Of a stretch of DNA of 64,000 bases, positions 42,822 to 51,862 are shown piece after piece. This DNA comes from Chloroflexota bacterium. Lineage in GTDB: Bacteria; Chloroflexota; Anaerolineae; Aggregatilineales; Phototrophicaceae. The translations under genes and the position numbers were made by a program. Where the stretch lies: contig WTGF01000125.1 of the NCBI GenBank assembly GCA_011525385.1, forward strand, positions 44,512-108,511. The letters are read 5' to 3'. The first letter of the stretch is position 1; each line of letters opens with the position of its first letter. The notes under the pieces were generated by a model. It was not told the origin of the DNA, searched no databases, and saw only the letters and a list, made by a program, of their open reading frames with translations.

Positions 42822-42943
42822 GTCTTTTCTGTCTCCAGTTGAGTTGAATTCAAGAACTGTGAAACTCGGAATCCGTTTGATTTTACCATGTGCCGTAGGC
42901 TATGTCGCAATCCGTCATGCCCGATCAAAGACGGCACATGGCG

Positions 42944-43141
42944 CTAAGAGTCTTGACTGGAGGATGAATTGGAGGATCTAATGGCGGAGGCGGGATGGTA
43001 GCGCGCATGCGCCCATTCCGGCGCATCGTCAGGTAATGGACCGCGAATGTCACGCAGAAAACGACGCCCGGCAATAGCCAAGCCGATGATGACGTTGGCG
43101 GTCACCAGCGCGTCAAAGAATTCCGGCGTCAGGATGTCCAT
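42944..43141 (-). CDS. Small hypothetical protein
   Basis: A 65-aa frame starting MDILTPEFFDALVTANVIIGLAIAGRRFLRDIRG. A short hydrophobic stretch (about 12-24) precedes an Arg-rich segment, so it may be membrane-associated. AGGA lies about 10 bases upstream of the ATG. The Ser-rich tail looks unconstrained. I do not recognise it, and its reality rests on the non-random N-terminal half and the ribosome-binding site. Confidence 0.45.
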   Translation of the reverse strand: MDILTPEFFDALVTANVIIGLAIAGRRFLRDIRGPLPDDAPEWAHARYHPASAIRSSNSSSSQDS

Positions 43142-43479
43142 GCTAGTCCTGTTCCAGTCTCTGCGGTCTACTACTCAGTCGTACCAATAAAATAATGCGA
43201 AAAAATCTCATTTGTAGCGAAACTTCTGGATGTAATCTTAGTCGCGTCAAATGCGCTCCCCTCCCTGATGCTTCGGGATTTCCGCCCCCCGTTGAGCGGG
43301 GGGATCGAGGGGGGAACAGGCCGGGGGTGGGGTTGAATAGAGGCATTTTCGCATTCTCATTACTTACTTGGAATTACTTCTACCGCTGTGCTTCACGAAA
43401 TATGATAGACGGTCATTGCGGATTCCACAAGCGAGCGCAGCGCTTCAACAGCCGCTCGGCATAAGCTGGAGTCCTCCAC
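43142..43479. repeat. Intergenic region with a GC-rich hairpin repeat
   Basis: No gene is seen. At about 43255-43335 lies a variant of the family B core (CTCCCTGATGCTTCGGG ... GCCGGGGGTGGGG), into which about 30 bp forming its own CCCCCCG/CGGGGGG hairpin has been inserted. The GTAGGGGCGA ends are missing. Confidence 0.55.
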
Positions 43480-45333
43480 TCAAGTGATAGATCGCCAGAA
43501 ATCCGCGATTCGCATTTCTATCAACTCGTCCTCAACACGGTAGAAGTTCTCGTCCGTCATCACGAAGAGCTCGCCGGCGAAAGCCACCCGCAGATTCTGC
43601 AATTGCGCCACGGAACCTTCCAGCGCATTTGCCATGCGAAACTCAATGCCGACCTCAGCCTGGGGCAGATAGAGCGCGATGCGCCTTTTCTTTCCCCCTA
43701 GCGGAACGTCCAATTGGTATTCTACCTGGCGGACGGCGGCATCCAACATGAATTGCCCGCGCAGATCGTTTTCGGACGGCGCAGGCGCGCGCAAATGCGG
43801 ATACAGCAAAACATCCCGGATGCTGTCTTGATCGGTGAGAAGCATAACCATACGATCGACCCCGCTGCCGAAGCCGCCATTGGGCGGCATGCCGAAGCGC
43901 ATCGCCCGCAAGTAGTCTTCGTCCAAGGGCGTGGTTTCGTCCGCATCCTCGTCATAGAGTCGTTTCATCTCTACGAATCGCGCCTGCTGATCGCGCGCAT
44001 CGTTCAACTCCGTGAAGGCGTTGCCCATTTCCATTCCGTGGATGAAAAACTCGAAGCGCTCGGTATGAGATTCCAAGTATAGTCGTTCTTTTTCGTCGCC
44101 GGCGTCGGCATCACCCCGAATGCGCTTGGCAAAGGGCGATACATCGCGCGGATAATCCTTGATGATCGTCGGTTGGATCAAGCGCTCTTCGATATGATTG
44201 CCCAGCAGATGCTCGACGATCATGCGTCCCCAAGTGTCGTCGCGGTCCAAACCATCCGCCAATCCATGCGCGCGCAAATATTCGTAGAGCGCGTCGCTCG
44301 TTGGGAAGTCCATATAGTCGAAGTCGAGATACTCTTGTACCGCCTCGCGAATGCTCAGTCGTTTCCAGGGCGGCGCCAGGTTCAGTTCGACACCCTGATA
44401 TCGAATCGCGCTTGATCCGTTAACCTGCTCTGCGGTGTAAGCGAACATGCGCTCGGTGATATCCATCACGCCTTCGTAATCAATGTAGGCTTTGTAAAAC
44501 TCCAGCATGGTGAATTCGGTATTGTGCTTATAGCTGACGCCCTCATTGCGAAAGTCGCGCCCAATTTCGTAGACGGCATCGAACCCGCCCACAAGCAGGC
44601 GTTTAAGGTAAAGCTCGAAACTGATGCGCAGGTATAGATCCTGATGCAATTGCTTGTGATGCGTGACAAACGGCCGCGCGGCGGCGCCGCCATATAGGGG
44701 CTGCAAAATCGGCGTTTCCACCTCCAGCATGCCCTCGTTATCGAGAAAGTCACGCAGGGCTTTGATCGTTCTGGCGCGCTTGATGAATACCTCGCGAACG
44801 GATTTGTTCACTGCAAGATCGGCGTAGCGTTGGCGGTATCGAGTCTCGGTGTCCTTGAATTCTCCATACTCGCTGACGCTGCCGTCTTCGCGCCGCTGCT
44901 CTTTCACAACGGGCAAGGGGCTGAGCGTTTTGCTAAGAAGCGTCAGCTTCCTGGTATCGACGCTGATTTCTCCAGCGCGTGTGCGCATCATGGTACCGCT
45001 GGCCCCAACGAAGTCATCGACATCGATCAGTTTACGCCGGACCAATTCGTAGCTTTCTTCGCCTAGCGCGTTCAGCCGTAGGAAAAGCTGGACGCGACCG
45101 CTCTCGTCTTCAATATGCGCAAAGGATATTTTCCCTTTGCTATTCAGACGCCTGATGCGCCCGACGACAGAAACATAAGTCGAGCCGGGAGCTTCCTCAC
45201 TGTGGAACGCTTCGATGGCCTCGGCAACGGTGTGGGTCCTTTGGCAGCGCCCCGGATAGAGCAGCACGCCTCCTGCCTCCAGGCGATTGGCTTTCTCCAG
45301 GCGTTCCTTCTCGAGTTTGTTCGGTTGCCACAT
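43480..45333 (-). CDS. lysS: Lysyl-tRNA synthetase, class II, with C-terminal extension
   Basis: A 617-aa enzyme. The OB-fold anticodon-binding domain (about 55-140) and the class II core are complete: TRYRQRYADLAVN, FEVETP-like LEVETPILQPLYGGAAARPF, motif 2 region YEIGRDFRNEGVSYKHNTEF, and motif 3 GFGSGVDRMVMLLT. Normal LysRS ends with the DVLLYPHLR-type segment near residue 515. Here about 102 more residues follow, containing YQLDVPLGGKKRRIALYLPQ and FAGELFVMTDENFYRVEDEL, a domain I do not recognise. Confidence 0.95.
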   Translation of the reverse strand: MWQPNKLEKERLEKANRLEAGGVLLYPGRCQRTHTVAEAIEAFHSEEAPGSTYVSVVGRIRRLNSKGKISFAHIEDESGRVQLFLRLNALGEESYELVRRKLIDVDDFVGASGTMMRTRAGEISVDTRKLTLLSKTLSPLPVVKEQRREDGSVSEYGEFKDTETRYRQRYADLAVNKSVREVFIKRARTIKALRDFLDNEGMLEVETPILQPLYGGAAARPFVTHHKQLHQDLYLRISFELYLKRLLVGGFDAVYEIGRDFRNEGVSYKHNTEFTMLEFYKAYIDYEGVMDITERMFAYTAEQVNGSSAIRYQGVELNLAPPWKRLSIREAVQEYLDFDYMDFPTSDALYEYLRAHGLADGLDRDDTWGRMIVEHLLGNHIEERLIQPTIIKDYPRDVSPFAKRIRGDADAGDEKERLYLESHTERFEFFIHGMEMGNAFTELNDARDQQARFVEMKRLYDEDADETTPLDEDYLRAMRFGMPPNGGFGSGVDRMVMLLTDQDSIRDVLLYPHLRAPAPSENDLRGQFMLDAAVRQVEYQLDVPLGGKKRRIALYLPQAEVGIEFRMANALEGSVAQLQNLRVAFAGELFVMTDENFYRVEDELIEMRIADFWRSIT

Positions 45334-45370
45334 GCTGGCAGTTGCGCTCCTGCTAAAGGATTCGGCCGCT

Positions 45371-45398
45371 AAAATCAGAGCGGGACGCCGCCCGCTCT
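45371..45398 (-). terminator. Terminator-like hairpin in the lysS leader
   Basis: On the minus strand AGAGCGGG and CCCGCTCT form an 8-bp perfect stem with a 6-base loop, followed by GATTTT, 38 bases before the lysS start. A second hairpin, TCGATG/CATCGA, lies directly upstream and shares edge bases. It could act as an attenuator. No T-box consensus is seen. Confidence 0.5.
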
Positions 45399-45562
45399 CG
45401 ATGAGGTTTTCATCGACAAGCTGACAACAGAATAATATAAAAGCTTGCCGACATACAGATCAGATTCCTTGGTCAAAAGCCGCGCAGATTGCGCCTTGCA
45501 TTTGTTAGGGACTGCGATATGGTAGGGGAATTTGCAGAAAAAGTTGCAAGGTACGCCAGTAA

Positions 45563-46831
45563 ATGCAAGATGCCGAGGCATCTGAACCCCCCAATCGCTG
45601 GATCATAACGCTCATAGTTGTCGCATTCGCGCAGGCGCTTGGCGCCGGCGGTATATCGCTCGTTTACCCCTTTTTGCCCATCTACGTTCAAAGTTTGCAG
45701 GACGCTCATCTGGTTAATCGTGAGCTCCTGGCCGGTCTGGTTATTGCCGCGCCTCCCTTAATGGCCGCATTTACGACGCCGTTTTGGGGACGATTGGCGG
45801 ACAAGTACGGTCGCAAGAAAATGGTGATTCGAGCCCTGCTCTGCTCATCGGTCATTCTTTGCCTGATGGGATTCGCGCAAACAGCGCTGGTGCTGATTCT
45901 TCTGCGCGCGCTGCAAGGTTTAACCAGCGGCCTTATCGCCGCCAATATGGCGCTGGTCGCCGGTGAATGCCCCAGGGAGCGTATGGGCTTCGCATTGGGC
46001 GCCTTGCAAGTCGGGCTCTTTGGCGGCGTCGCTATCGGACCGATCGTTGGCGGCGTCCTCGCGGAACAATTCGGCTTTCAAGTTCCCTTTTTCTTTACAT
46101 CCGTCATGCTGATGCTTGCCGGGCTATTGGTCGCCTTTGGCGTTAGGGAGACTTATGCGCCGGCGAAAGATAAATCCCTTGACATCCGTCCCTCCGAGTT
46201 GCTAAGCGCCTGGCGCGGCATCCTGAAACTTCAGGGCGTAAGGACTGTGTATGGCCTGCGCTTTCTCAATGGATTCGCGCAGCGATCCCTGATGCCGGTT
46301 GCGCCGCTTTTTGTTATGGCTTTAATCCCGACCGCTGTCGCCAGCGCGAGTACTTATGCCGGCCTGGTCCTTACCGTCTCGGCGATAGCGACGACAGTCG
46401 GGTCTTTTCTCTTGGGCTGGATCAGCGATAAATGGGGCTATCGCAGGATCCTTCTAGGCGCCGCATTTGTGGCGATGATGTTCTACATCCCGCAAGCCTT
46501 CGTGGGAAGCGTGGGGCAGTTGCTGTTCTTCCAGGCCTTGGCGGGCTTGGCAGCCGGAGGCGTTTTGTCGGCGCCGGCCGCGATGTTGGCCAATTTTACG
46601 TCGCTAGGCGACGAAGGTTCGGTATATGGATTGGACGCCTCAGTGTCTTCTTTTGCCAATGGCATGGCCCCCTTAACAGCGTCAATAATCGCCGCGTTTT
46701 TTGGTTTGCGGGCGGTCTTCGCGGCGGTGGCGCTCTATTACCTGCTTATTCTTTTGATTGCTTTGCAATTCTTGCCCAAGCCAAAGCGACGGTCATTGCG
46801 CTGGTCTCCTGGTTTTGCGGGCGGAGACTAG
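45563..46831 (+). CDS. MFS transporter (first copy)
   Basis: A 422-aa transporter with about twelve membrane segments. The loop 2-3 motif GRLADKYGRKKM and the motif GLTSGLIAANMALVAGECPRERMGF place it in the drug:proton antiporter group (DHA1-like). The downstream gene is a paralogue. No strong ribosome-binding site precedes ATG 45563. It diverges from lysS across a 229-bp region. Confidence 0.9.
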   Translation: MQDAEASEPPNRWIITLIVVAFAQALGAGGISLVYPFLPIYVQSLQDAHLVNRELLAGLVIAAPPLMAAFTTPFWGRLADKYGRKKMVIRALLCSSVILCLMGFAQTALVLILLRALQGLTSGLIAANMALVAGECPRERMGFALGALQVGLFGGVAIGPIVGGVLAEQFGFQVPFFFTSVMLMLAGLLVAFGVRETYAPAKDKSLDIRPSELLSAWRGILKLQGVRTVYGLRFLNGFAQRSLMPVAPLFVMALIPTAVASASTYAGLVLTVSAIATTVGSFLLGWISDKWGYRRILLGAAFVAMMFYIPQAFVGSVGQLLFFQALAGLAAGGVLSAPAAMLANFTSLGDEGSVYGLDASVSSFANGMAPLTASIIAAFFGLRAVFAAVALYYLLILLIALQFLPKPKRRSLRWSPGFAGGD

Positions 46832-46968
46832 CGCGTGAGTGTCAGGTTTAATAAGAATCCATGTCCCAACATAACAACAAGTAGCCATTGTTTGCAGGCC
46901 TTCTTCAAGTAGATGGTTTTTGTCGTTTTTACCTGTTTGTTTATCAACCAAGGTCAGGAATTTGATAC

Positions 46969-48258
46969 ATGGCTAAGGTCCTCGCGTCGTTTTCGCCTTC
47001 ACTAGCACGATCGCTTGGTTTCCCGACCGGTTGGAAGTTTACGCTGGGCATCGTATTTGCGGCACAGTTTTTCTCGGCCATCGGTTTTTCGATGGTGTTT
47101 CCCTTTCTGCCCTTGTACATCGAATCGCTGGGCAGCCGCTTCGCCTTGAGTACCGAGGTTCTCGCCGGATTGGTGATAGCCGTACAAAGCGTAACCATGA
47201 TGATTGCCGCGCCCATTTGGGGCGTCGTGGCCGACCGTTTCGGGCGCAAGAAGATGATATTGCGCGCCATGGTGGGGGGCGGCATATTCATGATTCTGAT
47301 GGGTTTCGTGCAGAGCGCCGAACAACTGATTCTGCTGCGCGCCTTGCAAGGCATGGTCACGGGAACCGTCTCGGCCAACAATGCGCTGGTAGCCGCAAGC
47401 ACACCGCGCGAGCGCGTCGGCTTCGCCATGGGCGCCTTGCAGTTGGGCCTCTGGAGCGGCGTTGCCGTTGGGCCCTTGCTGGGCGGCGTACTTGCGGACC
47501 TGTTTGGATATAGCATGCCCTTTGTAGTGACTGCCGTACTGCTTCTGATCGGCGCGCTCGTCATTTCCGTAGGTGTAAATGAGGACTTCAGCCCGCCGAA
47601 AGAGAAAAACGCCATTCACCCAACGGCGTTCCTCCTCGGCTGGAAAATGATTTTGGACACTTCGGGCGTACGGATGGTCTTGCTGATGCGGTTCCTCGTG
47701 GGCTTGGCGCGCTCGATCATTATTCCTATAGCGCCTCTTTTCGTCGTCTCGCTCATCATAAGCGAGACCGAAACAAACAATACCTACGCCGGTCTGATGT
47801 TGGCTGTCTCATCGGCAACTTCCACATTTGGCGCGGTTTATCTTGGCAGTCTCGGAGACCGCATCAGCCACAAGAAAGTGCTGTTCTGGTGCGCCTTGAT
47901 CGCCATGGCGCTATACATCCCCCAGGTCTTCGTGGCGAATGTATGGCAATTGTTGATTCTGCAAGGTATGGTGGGAATCGCTGGCGGGGGATTGGTCGCG
48001 GCGCCCAGCGCCTTGCTTTCAAGATATACAGACAAGGGAAGCGCCGGCGCTGTCTACGGACTGGATAATTCTGTCTGGTCCGCATCAAAAGCCGTCGCGC
48101 CTTTGCTTGGCGCTACTATCGCCATTTGGATCGGTATGCGCGGCGCCTTCGCCGCCTCCGCCCTGGTCTTTGGCATGATTGCTTTGATCGCCTGGTTTTG
48201 CTTGCCTCAAGACGACCTGCATTCAATGGACCCGCGTGGCGGCCGGACCGGCGACTAG
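46969..48258 (+). CDS. MFS transporter (second copy)
   Basis: A 429-aa paralogue of the previous gene with the same layout: GVVADRFGRKKM in loop 2-3 and GTVSANNALVAASTPRERVGF in the fifth segment region. Similarity runs end to end, so this is a tandem duplication that has since diverged. A 137-bp AT-richer gap separates the two. The substrate is unknown. Confidence 0.9.
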   Translation: MAKVLASFSPSLARSLGFPTGWKFTLGIVFAAQFFSAIGFSMVFPFLPLYIESLGSRFALSTEVLAGLVIAVQSVTMMIAAPIWGVVADRFGRKKMILRAMVGGGIFMILMGFVQSAEQLILLRALQGMVTGTVSANNALVAASTPRERVGFAMGALQLGLWSGVAVGPLLGGVLADLFGYSMPFVVTAVLLLIGALVISVGVNEDFSPPKEKNAIHPTAFLLGWKMILDTSGVRMVLLMRFLVGLARSIIIPIAPLFVVSLIISETETNNTYAGLMLAVSSATSTFGAVYLGSLGDRISHKKVLFWCALIAMALYIPQVFVANVWQLLILQGMVGIAGGGLVAAPSALLSRYTDKGSAGAVYGLDNSVWSASKAVAPLLGATIAIWIGMRGAFAASALVFGMIALIAWFCLPQDDLHSMDPRGGRTGD

Positions 48259-48270
48259 GCGCTCCGCCGC

Positions 48271-48298
48271 TTGCAGAGCAACAGCAGTTTAGTACAAT
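48271..48298 (+). promoter_or_regulatory. Promoter giving a leaderless nth mRNA
   Basis: -35 TTGCAG (48271-48276), 16-bp spacer, -10 TACAAT (48293-48298). Transcription should begin at or next to the ATG at 48305, and no ribosome-binding site is present. Confidence 0.6.
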
Positions 48299-48304
48299 TG
48301 TCCC

Positions 48305-49027
48305 ATGGCAAAAAAACGCAGCCCACTGGAAAAAGTTGACAACTTTGATCGACGCAAATCCAAGTACAGTTCGGTTGCGGCGGCTCTGACCGAAGTCTAC
48401 GGAGAACTCGACTGGTCGCGCAATCAGGACGGCATGGATGAGCTCATCAGTTGCATTCTCAGCCAGAGCACCAACGATACCAATCGCGATCGCGCCTTTG
48501 AGCGCTTGAAGTCCAGTTACGAATCCTGGCATGCGGTGCGCTATGCGGAGATCGGCGAGTTGACAGATGTTATCCGGCCCGCAGGTTTGGCCAATCAAAA
48601 AGCGCCGCGAATCCAGGATGTATTGGCGACGATCCACGATAAAGCCGGCGAATACAGCATCGACTTTCTGGATGAGTTATCGATTGAAGAAGCTAAGGAT
48701 TGGCTGGTTTCGCTTAAGGGCATCGGTCCCAAGACGGCGGCAATTGTCTTGTGCTTCGCCTACGGCCGGCCGGCCTTTCCAGTCGATACGCATATCTACC
48801 GTGTCAGCAAACGAATCGGTTTCCTCCCGGAAAAGCTTTCAGCGAACGATGCGCATCCTGTGATGGAAGCAATCGTTCCCGCCGACGATTATTATCAGTT
48901 CCATATCCAGTTGATTCAACATGGTCGCGATACCTGCCATGCCCGCAAACCCGCTTGTGAGCGCTGTACCATCACCAGGCACTGTGATTACTTCGCTGGC
49001 GATGCGCTGCCGCAGTCATCAAGTTGA
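48305..49027 (+). CDS. nth: Endonuclease III-like DNA glycosylase
   Basis: A 240-aa base-excision enzyme for oxidised pyrimidines. The helix-hairpin-helix LKGIGPKTA holds the catalytic Lys143, and VDTH holds Asp161. C211, C218, C221 and C227 have the C-x6-C-x2-C-x5-C spacing of the [4Fe-4S] cluster. The ATG appears to be the first transcribed codon. The N-terminus is longer and more basic than in E. coli Nth. Confidence 0.93.
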   Translation: MAKKRSPLEKVDNFDRRKSKYSSVAAALTEVYGELDWSRNQDGMDELISCILSQSTNDTNRDRAFERLKSSYESWHAVRYAEIGELTDVIRPAGLANQKAPRIQDVLATIHDKAGEYSIDFLDELSIEEAKDWLVSLKGIGPKTAAIVLCFAYGRPAFPVDTHIYRVSKRIGFLPEKLSANDAHPVMEAIVPADDYYQFHIQLIQHGRDTCHARKPACERCTITRHCDYFAGDALPQSSS

Positions 49028-49050
49028 ATTGAATCGATAAGGGCGCAGCT

Positions 49051-49842
49051 TTGGCGGAAACGAAGGACTGCGACCAGGCGCACCTCTTTGTCTCGCCGCA
49101 TTTCGACGATGGCGTATTCAGTTGCGGCGGCCGCATCCATCAACTGACCGGAGCGGGCGAGCCGGTAACCGTGCTGACGATGATGGGCGGGTTGCATGCC
49201 GGGGAGCTTCCCAAATCGCCGATCCTTGACGACTTGCATACGCGCTGGATGGCCGGCGAAGATCCTTTGCGCGCGCGACAAGAGGAAGATGAACGCGCCT
49301 TATCGCGTTTGAACGCCGAACATGTTCACATTGATTTGACGGATTGCGTTTATCGGCAGGTAGACGGCGTCCTTCTCTATCCGTCGGAAGAGTCCCTCTT
49401 CGGCAGTGTGCACGTAGCGGATTACGCGCCGAAGGTCCTGGAAGCGCTCTCCTTACCCGATTCGGGAAGGCAACTCGTCATTTATTTGCCCCTCGCTGTA
49501 GGCCACCACGTCGATCATCAGATCGTGCGAGACTGGGGAATTGGATTGCTAAGGGACAAACCTGAAAATTGGTCGCTACGCTTCTATGCCGAGTACCCCT
49601 ATTTCAATACCGAGCGCGCGATCACGCTGGCGCTGTCCAAAATGGATATGCCGCTGCGGGAAAAGCAGATCAAACTCGACGAAGCCGATCTGGCCGCCAA
49701 GGTCAATGCCATCGCCTGCTATGACTCGCAGATCAGTACGTTTTGGGAGGGCCTGGACGCAATGGCGCTTGACTTGCGGCGCTCGTCCTTAGATCCGCGA
49801 ACGGGTCAACTGGTGGAGCGGTACTGGGAAATCGAAAGCTGA
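49051..49842 (+). CDS. PIG-L/LmbE-family deacetylase
   Basis: A 263-aa zinc hydrolase. The metal motif PHFDDGVFSCGG (about 16-27) and HVDHQIVRD (about 153-161) fit enzymes that remove an N-acetyl group from GlcNAc-linked substrates, including BshB and MshB. The partner glycosyltransferase of such a thiol pathway is not adjacent, so the substrate is open. The start is TTG 49051, since a stop lies 21 bases upstream and no ATG is available. Confidence 0.85.
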   Translation: MAETKDCDQAHLFVSPHFDDGVFSCGGRIHQLTGAGEPVTVLTMMGGLHAGELPKSPILDDLHTRWMAGEDPLRARQEEDERALSRLNAEHVHIDLTDCVYRQVDGVLLYPSEESLFGSVHVADYAPKVLEALSLPDSGRQLVIYLPLAVGHHVDHQIVRDWGIGLLRDKPENWSLRFYAEYPYFNTERAITLALSKMDMPLREKQIKLDEADLAAKVNAIACYDSQISTFWEGLDAMALDLRRSSLDPRTGQLVERYWEIES

Positions 49843-50048
49843 TATTTTTATCTGAAGCTCGCCGTAATCCTGCATGAAGCCGCAGCCGCGCATCGTACTT
49901 TGCCAGGAATGGCGAAAAGTTCCGGCATCTCAAGCCGGACAAACAGTTCAGGCTGTAATTGCTAAGGGCTTTGCCCCGCGCGGATATGTAGACGTTTCTC
50001 GTGAGAATTCGCTAACATGCCGATTTCTGGCAAGGGCGCTCTTTCGAA

Positions 50049-50120
50049 AGGCGACGGTGGGATTCGAACCCACGAATGAAGGTTTTGCAAACCTCTGCCT
50101 TACCACTTGGCCACGTCGCC
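50049..50120 (-). tRNA. tRNA-Cys (anticodon GCA)
   Basis: A 72-nt cloverleaf on the minus strand: acceptor GGCGACG (50120-50114) with CGTCGCC (50056-50050), D-arm with AAGTGGTAAGGC, anticodon stem GGTTT/AAACC around the GCA anticodon, and a T-arm GTGGGTTCGAATCCCAC. CCA is not encoded. Confidence 0.96.
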
Positions 50121-50181
50121 TGGCAAGACCAAGATTATACCCGGACTCGAGCCGTTTTCAAGAATGATTTGCTATGCCTCG

Positions 50182-50396
50182 CAGGGCAATCGCTTCAAAA
50201 TCAATAACCGTCGAATGTCGCATAAATCTAAGGAAACGTAGGGGCGACCAATCTGGTCGCCCGATGCTACAGGGCTTTGCGCTTTCGGGCGACATGGTAT
50301 GTCGCCCTGCATCGCCTCCATTTTGACAGGCTCGCGGTTAAATCTCGGTGTTCTCGGTGTCCTCGGTGGTTAAAATAATTTGATGCGATTGCCCTG
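50182..50396. mobile_element. Family A MITE-like element, copy next to the epimerase gene
   Basis: A 215-bp element with terminal inverted repeats CAGGGCAATCGCTTCAAA and TTTGATGCGATTGCCCTG (one mismatch). It is flanked by a perfect 10-bp duplication CTATGCCTCG (50172-50181 and 50397-50406). It differs from the 62312 copy at only a handful of positions. Inside are a family B palindrome (about 50239-50263) and a CTCGGTG triple repeat (50344-50369). No coding capacity. The right duplication contains the stop codon of the epimerase gene. Confidence 0.88.
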
Positions 50397-51191
50397 CTAT
50401 GCCTCGTCCTCGGGAATCCAGGCAAATGGCAAGTCTTCTGACGCGATCCCGGGAGCGCTCGAGTTCCGCATACGCGTGGGCAAGAAGGAGACGGCTGCAT
50501 CCGGGACCTGGCGAATCTCTTCCCGGGTGTTAAGGCGGCGCATGTCACGCGGAAAATAGACTGATTTCCTGTAGTCGGGCGACATGGCTATCCGCGCGAC
50601 GGCTCGGGCCAAGATGTCGATCGGCATCGGAGCAATTCGGCCGAAAGGCAGCAAAGACAGTGGAGGAATCGAAGCCAACAGGGTGCTTGCGCGATACAAG
50701 ATATGGCGCGGTTGACCGCGCATGTACAGCAAGGGCGCGCGAACGATGCTGTATTTCAAGCCGAGACGTCGCAGGTATCGTTCCGCTTCGCGCTTTGATC
50801 GAATATAGCCGCGTTTTGTCCAGGGCGCGCGAACAGCGCTAATCAGGATCATATGCCCGACGCCGTCACTGACGCACATATTGCCGACATTTCGCGCCGA
50901 TACGAAATTCAGCCGTTCATAGGACAAGCCCTGCGCGGGATCCGCATGCAGGCTGCCTACGGTGTGAATGACCGCGGAGTGAAAGCGCGCCTTTCCGCGT
51001 AAACTGCCCGGATTCCACACGTCAGCTGTTGACCAACGTGTATGCTGAGCAAGAGGCCCCAGTTGATCTTCCGCGCCCGACCTGACCAACATGCTGACCT
51101 CGGCTCCTTCCGCCAGCAAGGCCGCGGCGATATTGTCTCCCAAAAAAGTGCCGCCGCCAGTGACCAAAATCCCGCGATCGTACCGTGTCAT
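50397..51191 (-). CDS. NAD(P)-dependent epimerase/NDUFA9-like protein
   Basis: A 264-aa Rossmann protein. It begins GILVTGGGTFLGDNIAAALLAEGAEVSMLVR, and YIRSKREAERYLRRLGLKYSIVRAPLLY is the atypical-SDR segment of the complex I NDUFA9-like/NmrA group. Usually such proteins bind NAD(P) and act in quinone or lipid metabolism. The function here is unknown. A GTG two codons upstream (51197) is an alternative start. The mobile element at 50182-50396 begins at its stop codon. Confidence 0.82.
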   Translation of the reverse strand: MTRYDRGILVTGGGTFLGDNIAAALLAEGAEVSMLVRSGAEDQLGPLAQHTRWSTADVWNPGSLRGKARFHSAVIHTVGSLHADPAQGLSYERLNFVSARNVGNMCVSDGVGHMILISAVRAPWTKRGYIRSKREAERYLRRLGLKYSIVRAPLLYMRGQPRHILYRASTLLASIPPLSLLPFGRIAPMPIDILARAVARIAMSPDYRKSVYFPRDMRRLNTREEIRQVPDAAVSFLPTRMRNSSAPGIASEDLPFAWIPEDEA

Positions 51192-51862
51192 ATCCACAGA
51201 TCGTTCGCCATTCGATAATCAGTGTGGCGAAGGGCCAAGCGCTGCGAATAGATGCGCATCCGATGTTTGTTCCTAACTTCTTGGTTTAGTCATATTGTAC
51301 GAATCTAAATCGGAAAGTTCAATTTCGCGAGCATGTGAATACGCGCCAACCGCTGGATTTACTCGCACTTCTCTGGCCGAGGGCCCTCGCTGCCAGGACA
51401 AGGCGAGTCTTGTACACTACTGTTTTTATGTATAATGGATTGATGATGGAACGATTCAATAAGCGGATCCATCGAGAGTTAAGCAATACAAGACCACCTG
51501 ACGCTGCCTGAAGTAGTGGCGGAAAGCAGTGGCGGAACGGCGAGATGGACAAGCGGTATCGCTGCTAGCTAGGCGTCGCAGAGCTTTGCCTAGCTGGCAG
51601 TTGCGGACTATATCTAGCAAATTGCAAGTGGATCTTCGGCTACAGGTCGAATGAAATGTGAATGTAACTGTCTCTCAAGAAGAGAGCGGATTGTTCTGGC
51701 GAACTTGTGATAGTGGCGCCCTCTAACCATTTGGCCGAGGCCGCTATACACCACGATAACTGAATCATTTCCAAACGTCGGAACTCCTCATACCTGTTAG
51801 TCATTTGCCTCAGATATAGCCGTTGAATTGGACGAACTACGGGTGTCTGTATTGGGCGCATT
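51192..51862. other. Long intergenic region with promoter and hairpins, possible small RNA
   Basis: No protein gene is supported. A TATAAT lies at about 51432, followed by a 22-codon frame (MMERFNKRIHRELSN..., from about 51443). AGCTAGGC (about 51578) pairs with GCCTAGCT (about 51599), extended to 11 pairs with one wobble. A CTCTC/GAGAG hairpin lies near 51672. A segment near 51710-51750 faintly recalls a tRNA D-arm on the minus strand but does not fold as a tRNA. Confidence 0.35.

Noticed and set aside
50344..50369. Short direct repeats as a possible CRISPR array
   Set aside because: The CTCGGTG units are 7 bases long with 2-base spacing and three copies, linked to mobile-element ends. No cas genes are in the window.
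51700..51760. tRNA-like segment on the minus strand
   Set aside because: A D-arm-like GGCCAAATGGTTAGAGGGC is present, but the acceptor pairs at only five positions and no anticodon or T-arm folds properly.
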